64,000 nucleotides of DNA from the NCBI RefSeq assembly GCF_001429725.1, contig NZ_LMHV01000023.1:62767-126766 (forward strand), in the 5' to 3' direction. Shown here one piece after another: positions 60,056 through 64,000 of this stretch. The notes under the pieces were generated by a model. It was not told the DNA's origin, did no database searches, and worked only from the letters and a program-made list of their open reading frames with translations. The translations under genes were made by a program, and so were the position numbers. The DNA is from Rhizobium sp. Root708. Its GTDB lineage: Bacteria; Pseudomonadota; Alphaproteobacteria; Rhizobiales; Rhizobiaceae. Every line of letters begins with the position of its first letter. Position 1 is the first letter of the stretch.

Positions 60056-61215
60056 GCGCGCTCTCCCTCAAGGGCATTTCGAAATCCTACGGTGCCAACG
60101 CCATTCTCAAGGGCATCAGCCTGGATGTTCAGCCGGGCGAGTTCATCGCACTCGTCGGCCCTTCCGGCTGCGGAAAGAGCACGCTCCTTCGGATTCTCGC
60201 CGGCCTCGACCATGCTGATAACGGCGAGATCAGCATCGACGGCCGCGAAATGTCGGGCGTCGTGGCGGCAGACCGCAACATCGCCATGGTCTTCCAGTCC
60301 TACGCGCTCTATCCCCACCTGACGGCGGGCCAGAACATCGCCGTGCCGCTCGCGATGCGCCGGCTTAGCCGGACACAGCGGTTTCCGTTCGTCGGACCGC
60401 TCATGCCCGGCCACCGCGCGATCCGTTCCGGCATCGCACGCGATGTGCAGGAAACGGCGAAGGCGCTGAAGATCGATCATCTGCTCGATCGCAAACCGGC
60501 GCAGATGTCGGGCGGCCAGCGCCAGCGTGTCGCATTGGCCCGTGCAATGGTGCGTCATCCGAGCGTCTTCCTGATGGACGAGCCACTCTCCAACCTCGAT
60601 GCCAATCTGCGCGTTCATGCCCGCGGCGAGATCGTAGAGCTTCACCGCCGCGCCGGCGTGCCGACCGTTTACGTCACGCATGACCAGGCCGAAGCGCTTT
60701 CGATGGCCGACCGTGTCGCGGTCATGATCGGCGGAGAATTGCTGCAACTTGCAGCACCGCAGACGATCTACGACGATCCCACCCATGTCGAAGTTGCTCG
60801 TTTCGTCGGCCAGCCGCGCATCAACCTGCTACCGGCCCGCGTCGAGAACGGCACGGTCGCTTTCGGTGATATCAGGCTGGCGCTCGATGACAGAGGCTTC
60901 GCCGGCTCCGAAGTGACGCTCGGGATTCGTCCGGAATTTGTGCAGCTCGCCGGCGATCGGCAGGGAGCTCTGTCATCGCGGATCGAACGAACGGAGTTTC
61001 TCGGCTCGGAAGTCCTGCTCTTTTGCCGCCTGGACGCAATCGGGGAAGCAATCGTTGCCAAGCTCGCACCGGCCGAAGCCGCAGGTCTTTCCACCGGCAT
61101 GCAGATCGCCCTTTCGCTCGTCTCGGACAAGGCACTGGTCTTCGCCGAAGATGGTCGACGACTGCGTACATTGCCGTTGATGGCCGATGCCTCGCGGGAG
61201 AAAGCCCATGGCTAG
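60052..61215 (+). CDS. UgpC/MsmX-type ABC ATPase
   Basis: A 387-residue ATPase with Walker A GPSGCGKST (about residues 37-45), signature MSGGQRQRV, Walker B VFLMDEPLSNLD, switch His VTHDQAEAL and a C-terminal TOBE/OB regulatory domain (residues about 245-370). Between Q-loop and signature it has an unusual basic insertion of about 25 residues (RRLSRTQRFPFVG...). It drives the CUT1-type importer encoded by the next genes. Confidence 0.93.
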   Translation: MSALSLKGISKSYGANAILKGISLDVQPGEFIALVGPSGCGKSTLLRILAGLDHADNGEISIDGREMSGVVAADRNIAMVFQSYALYPHLTAGQNIAVPLAMRRLSRTQRFPFVGPLMPGHRAIRSGIARDVQETAKALKIDHLLDRKPAQMSGGQRQRVALARAMVRHPSVFLMDEPLSNLDANLRVHARGEIVELHRRAGVPTVYVTHDQAEALSMADRVAVMIGGELLQLAAPQTIYDDPTHVEVARFVGQPRINLLPARVENGTVAFGDIRLALDDRGFAGSEVTLGIRPEFVQLAGDRQGALSSRIERTEFLGSEVLLFCRLDAIGEAIVAKLAPAEAAGLSTGMQIALSLVSDKALVFAEDGRRLRTLPLMADASREKAHG

Positions 61216-62134
61216 CATCGCCATCAGTCACGCGGCATCGGTTTCGGCCGCTGTCCAGCACGAACGCAGCGAGGCGCGCACTGCATGGTTGCTCGCGGCG
61301 CCGGCAATCGTGCTCCTTGTCCTGTTCGTGCTGCTTCCCGTCGTTGCCGTGCTGATCCTCGGCTTTACGGATTTCGAACTCGGCGTCGGCAACATCCGCT
61401 TCGTCGGCTTCGAAAACTATGCCCATCTCTTCAGCGATCGCATCTTCCGCAAGGCGCTCTGGAACACGACGCTCTACACTGCGATCGTCGCGCCTGTTTC
61501 GATCCTGCTCGGCCTTGGCGTGGCGATGCTGATCGAAAGCGAAGGCTGGGGGAAGAGCTTCTTCCGTACCGCCTATTTCCTGCCGGTCGTTTCCCTGATC
61601 GTCGCGATGGCAACGGTCTGGCAGTATCTGTTTCATCCGACCATCGGTCCGATCAACGCGTTGGCCGGCCTCGTCGGCCTTCCCAAGCTTAACTGGCTCG
61701 GCAGCTCATCCACCGCGCTCTACAGCCTTGCCATCATCGGCATCTGGCAGTCGATCGGCTTCAACATGGTGCTGTTTCTTGCCGGACTGACCGCGATCCC
61801 GCGGGAGCTCTATGCCGCAGGCGAAATCGACGGCGCGAAATCGCCGCTGGACCGCTTCCGGCTCGTAACCTGGCCGATGCTCGGGCCGACGACGCTTTTC
61901 GTCGTCATCATCAGCATCACCAATGCCGTGAAGACCTTCGAGACCGTGAAGACATTGACGGATGGCGGCCCGAACCATGCCTCCGAGGTGCTGCTCTTCA
62001 CCATCTACCAGGAAGGCTTCGTGTACATGAAGGTCGGCTATGCCTCCGCCATGACCATGGTCTTTCTCGCCATTCTCGTCGTGCTGATGTTCCTTCAGTA
62101 CCGTATCCTCGACCGGCGGGTGCACTACACATGA
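61208..62134 (+). CDS. CUT1 ABC permease (UgpA-like)
   Basis: A 308-residue permease with six spans. The cytoplasmic EAA loop is YAAGEIDGAKSPLDRFRLVT (near residues 205-225). The start at 61208 overlaps the ATPase gene by 8 bases; a frame from 61187 adds seven residues without a ribosome site. Forms the membrane channel with the next gene. Confidence 0.92.
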   Translation: MASIAISHAASVSAAVQHERSEARTAWLLAAPAIVLLVLFVLLPVVAVLILGFTDFELGVGNIRFVGFENYAHLFSDRIFRKALWNTTLYTAIVAPVSILLGLGVAMLIESEGWGKSFFRTAYFLPVVSLIVAMATVWQYLFHPTIGPINALAGLVGLPKLNWLGSSSTALYSLAIIGIWQSIGFNMVLFLAGLTAIPRELYAAGEIDGAKSPLDRFRLVTWPMLGPTTLFVVIISITNAVKTFETVKTLTDGGPNHASEVLLFTIYQEGFVYMKVGYASAMTMVFLAILVVLMFLQYRILDRRVHYT

Positions 62135-62970
62135 GAACACAGTCTCGCCCGACGCCCGGTCGCGTGTTGCGCCTGGCGCTCCTGATCCTCGGCGCCATCG
62201 TCTTTTTGGCCCCCTACATCTTCATGATATCCACGGCCGGTAAGGCGCAGGACGATATCTTTACCGCTGCCCTGTCGCTGATCCCGCAGCAGTTCCGTTA
62301 CCTGGAGAATTTCAGCAAGGCGCTCGAGAAGGTTGATATGGGCCGGCTCTTGTGGAACGGCGTGCTCGTCTGCGCGCTGATCTTCTTCTTTCAGGTGGTC
62401 GTCGCCATTCCGTGTGCCTACGCCATGGCCAAGCTGCGTTTCCGCGCCGCGCGCACCATGATGGCGCTCGTCATGCTGGGGCTTCTTGTGCCGATCCACG
62501 CCACGGCGCTGCCGCTCTATGTCGGCTTCGAAAAGCTCTCGCTGCTCAACAGCTATACCGCGTTGGTCGCGCCGTTCACGATTTCGGTTTTCGCGATCTT
62601 CCTGTTCCTGCAGTTCTTCCGCGCCATGCCTGACGATCTCATCAATGCCGCGCGGCTCGATGGCATGTCGGAACTCGGCATCATCTCCCGCGTGATCGTG
62701 CCGAACGCATGGCCGGCGGTCACCGCATTCGCGATCTTCTCGGTCGTCGCGCACTGGAACGATCTCTATTGGCCGCTGATCGTGATCAGCAAGCCGCAAT
62801 TCGCCACGCCGCCGCTTGGTCTCATGAACTTCCGCGCCGCGGAAGCCGGTGACGACTACGGGGCGCTGATGGCGGCCACCATCATCATCACCATCCCTCT
62901 CGTCGCAGCCTACCTGTTCGCCCAGAAGCGCTTCGTCGAAGGCATAACCATGACCGGTCTCAAAGGCTGA
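62131..62970 (+). CDS. CUT1 ABC permease (UgpE-like)
   Basis: A 279-residue permease with six spans and the EAA loop INAARLDGMSELGIISRVIVP (near residues 170-190). Its ATG overlaps the stop of the first permease (ATGA). The C-terminal QKRFVEGITMTGLKG is the standard ending of this family. Confidence 0.92.
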   Translation: MRTQSRPTPGRVLRLALLILGAIVFLAPYIFMISTAGKAQDDIFTAALSLIPQQFRYLENFSKALEKVDMGRLLWNGVLVCALIFFFQVVVAIPCAYAMAKLRFRAARTMMALVMLGLLVPIHATALPLYVGFEKLSLLNSYTALVAPFTISVFAIFLFLQFFRAMPDDLINAARLDGMSELGIISRVIVPNAWPAVTAFAIFSVVAHWNDLYWPLIVISKPQFATPPLGLMNFRAAEAGDDYGALMAATIIITIPLVAAYLFAQKRFVEGITMTGLKG

Positions 62971-62995
62971 CCGGTCGAACCCAGGAGAACCAGCG

Positions 62996-64000
62996 ATGAA
63001 GCATTTCACCAAGTTCCTCGCAGCGGCTACGCTGTCGATGGCTGCGGCCCTGCCAGCCTATGCCGAAACAACGCTGACCGTGCACTATCCCATGCCAGGT
63101 TTCTTCAAGGACGTGATGGACACGGTCTCGAAGAAGTTCATGGAAGAAAACCCGGACATCAAGATCCAGTTCGCCGCCCCGTCCGCGACCTATGAGGATG
63201 GCATCCAGCTCATCCTGCGCCAGGCCGGCACCTCGGAAATGCCCGACCTCACCTTCATCGGCCTGAACCGCCTTCGCATGCTCGACGCGCGCAATGTCGC
63301 TGTCGACCTGACGCCGATTGTCCAGAAAGAGGGCAACATGGCCGAGCAGGGTTTCTCCGACACCATTCTCAAGCTCGCCCAGGTCAACGGCAAGCAGGTC
63401 GGACTCGCTTTCGCGACCTCGAACCCGATCATGTACTACAACGCCGATCTGGTGAAGGCTGCCGGTGGCGACCCTGATACCCCGCCGAGGACCTGGGACG
63501 AAGTCATCGCGCTCGGTGGCAAGATCAAGGCCCTCGGCAATGGCGTCGACGGTATCGATTTCCGCTGGCAGGGCGACGACTGGATGTTCTCGGCGCTGCT
63601 CTTCGGCGCCGGCGGATCGATGCTGAGCCCCGACGAACAGAAGGTGGCCTTCAACGGTCCCGAAGGCCAGAAGGCCGTCGACCTGATCGCCCGCATGGTC
63701 AAGGAAGGTGGAATGCCGGTGTTCACGAAGCCGGCAGGCGAGCAGGCTTTTGCCGCCGGCAAGGTTGGGTTCGAGTTCCAGACGACTGGCGCGCTCGTCA
63801 ACACGATCAAGAATGTCGGCAAGAAGTTCGACCTGCGCACCGCGAAGATCCCGTTGATCGATCCTGAAAAGGGCCACCTGCCGACGGGGGGCAACGCCGT
63901 CGTCATCCTGACCCATGACACCGCAAAGCAGGAAGCCGCCTGGAAGTTCGCGAAGTTCGCCGCCGGTCCTTACGGCGCTTCGGTCGTCGTGCCTGGCACC
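62996..64000 (+). CDS. extracellular solute-binding protein, family 1 (UgpB-like), cut by window end
   Basis: 335 residues are visible, without a stop. Signal peptide MKHFTKFLAAATLSMAAALP with cleavage near AYA|ETTLTV, then a type II binding fold (TLTVHYPMPGFFKDVMDTVS; GLAFATSNPIMYYNADLVKA; AFAAGKVGFEFQTTGAL). AGGAGAACCAGCG is the ribosome site. It completes the importer of phosphodiesterase, ATPase and two permeases. Family members bind glycerol-3-phosphate, glycerophosphodiesters or oligosaccharides. Confidence 0.92.
   Translation, partial: MKHFTKFLAAATLSMAAALPAYAETTLTVHYPMPGFFKDVMDTVSKKFMEENPDIKIQFAAPSATYEDGIQLILRQAGTSEMPDLTFIGLNRLRMLDARNVAVDLTPIVQKEGNMAEQGFSDTILKLAQVNGKQVGLAFATSNPIMYYNADLVKAAGGDPDTPPRTWDEVIALGGKIKALGNGVDGIDFRWQGDDWMFSALLFGAGGSMLSPDEQKVAFNGPEGQKAVDLIARMVKEGGMPVFTKPAGEQAFAAGKVGFEFQTTGALVNTIKNVGKKFDLRTAKIPLIDPEKGHLPTGGNAVVILTHDTAKQEAAWKFAKFAAGPYGASVVVPGT

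Noticed and set aside
1..64000. tRNA, rRNA, prophage or complete transposase genes
   Set aside because: No recognisable cloverleaf, ribosomal, phage or transposase sequence was seen on either strand.

Overview
The window looks like part of an accessory or chromid-type replicon of an alphaproteobacterium in the Rhizobiales (Rhizobium, Sinorhizobium/Ensifer or Agrobacterium-like). The reasons are high GC, dense sugar ABC transporters with GntR regulators, BA14K and DUF1236 proteins, MgtC, and several textbook EcfG-type promoters (GGAAC-N16/17-CGTT). I found no rRNA, tRNA, CRISPR array, intact insertion sequence or replication origin. This placement is inference from gene content, not a database match.

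Layout. 1-3.4 kb: a cobalamin riboswitch followed by a three-gene BtuFCD-like importer. 4.0-13.2 kb: a sugar/sugar-acid catabolic operon on the minus strand (SDR, DgoD galactonate dehydratase, GMC oxidoreductase, aldose epimerase, ABC permease, ATPase, binding protein) facing a divergent FadR-type GntR regulator, with two identical-core 15-bp operator dyads between them. 13.3-18.0 kb: a stress/envelope island of small genes (serine-acetyltransferase-like protein, DUF1328, MgtC, HD-domain protein, a frameshifted BA14K gene, a DUF1236 glycine-zipper protein and tiny membrane or secreted proteins) with four EcfG-type promoters. 18.4-25.7 kb: an unsaturated-uronate operon (KdgF-like cupin, KduD, KduI, sugar ABC importer, aldehyde dehydrogenase) with a divergent GntR regulator.

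25.9-34.1 kb: a tightly overlapping MoxR - DUF58 - DUF4381 - VWA - VWA/TPR - BatD operon, followed by a Tat-exported sulfatase and a strong terminator. 34.2-45.5 kb: a secreted DUF5666-like protein, a NarL-type two-component pair, a Gly/Asn-rich exported protein, an HPP/CBS membrane protein, LysR, an isochorismatase-like hydrolase with a GlxA-type AraC regulator, and an OmpR-type response regulator whose partner kinase is broken by a 31-bp templated insertion. 45.6-47.1 kb: three small uncharacterised genes. 47.1-51.9 kb: a 1,575-residue protein built almost wholly of octapeptides arranged in 136-residue super-repeats. 52.5-59.0 kb: a small secreted hypothetical, a DUF1254/DUF1214 protein, a truncated paralogue of it ending at a 139-bp inverted-repeat element, a formylglycine-generating enzyme (FGE), an exported HAD phosphatase and a YddA/SbmA-like ABC exporter. 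59.2-64 kb: a phosphodiesterase with a Ugp-like ABC importer, cut off by the window end.

How the pieces may work together. The sulfatase at 32.4 kb needs formylglycine, and the FGE that can make it lies 21 kb away. A shared sequence (consensus TTTACyGTwrCGTACTT) lies upstream of the moxR operon, upstream of the sulfatase, and in several copies upstream of the FGE gene. This suggests one regulon for making, exporting and quality-controlling a periplasmic sulfatase, and it is the best candidate here for an undescribed system. The giant octad-repeat protein, the palindrome-broken sensor kinase, and a paired dyad motif (GGACyWWrGTCC) near stress genes are the other main leads.
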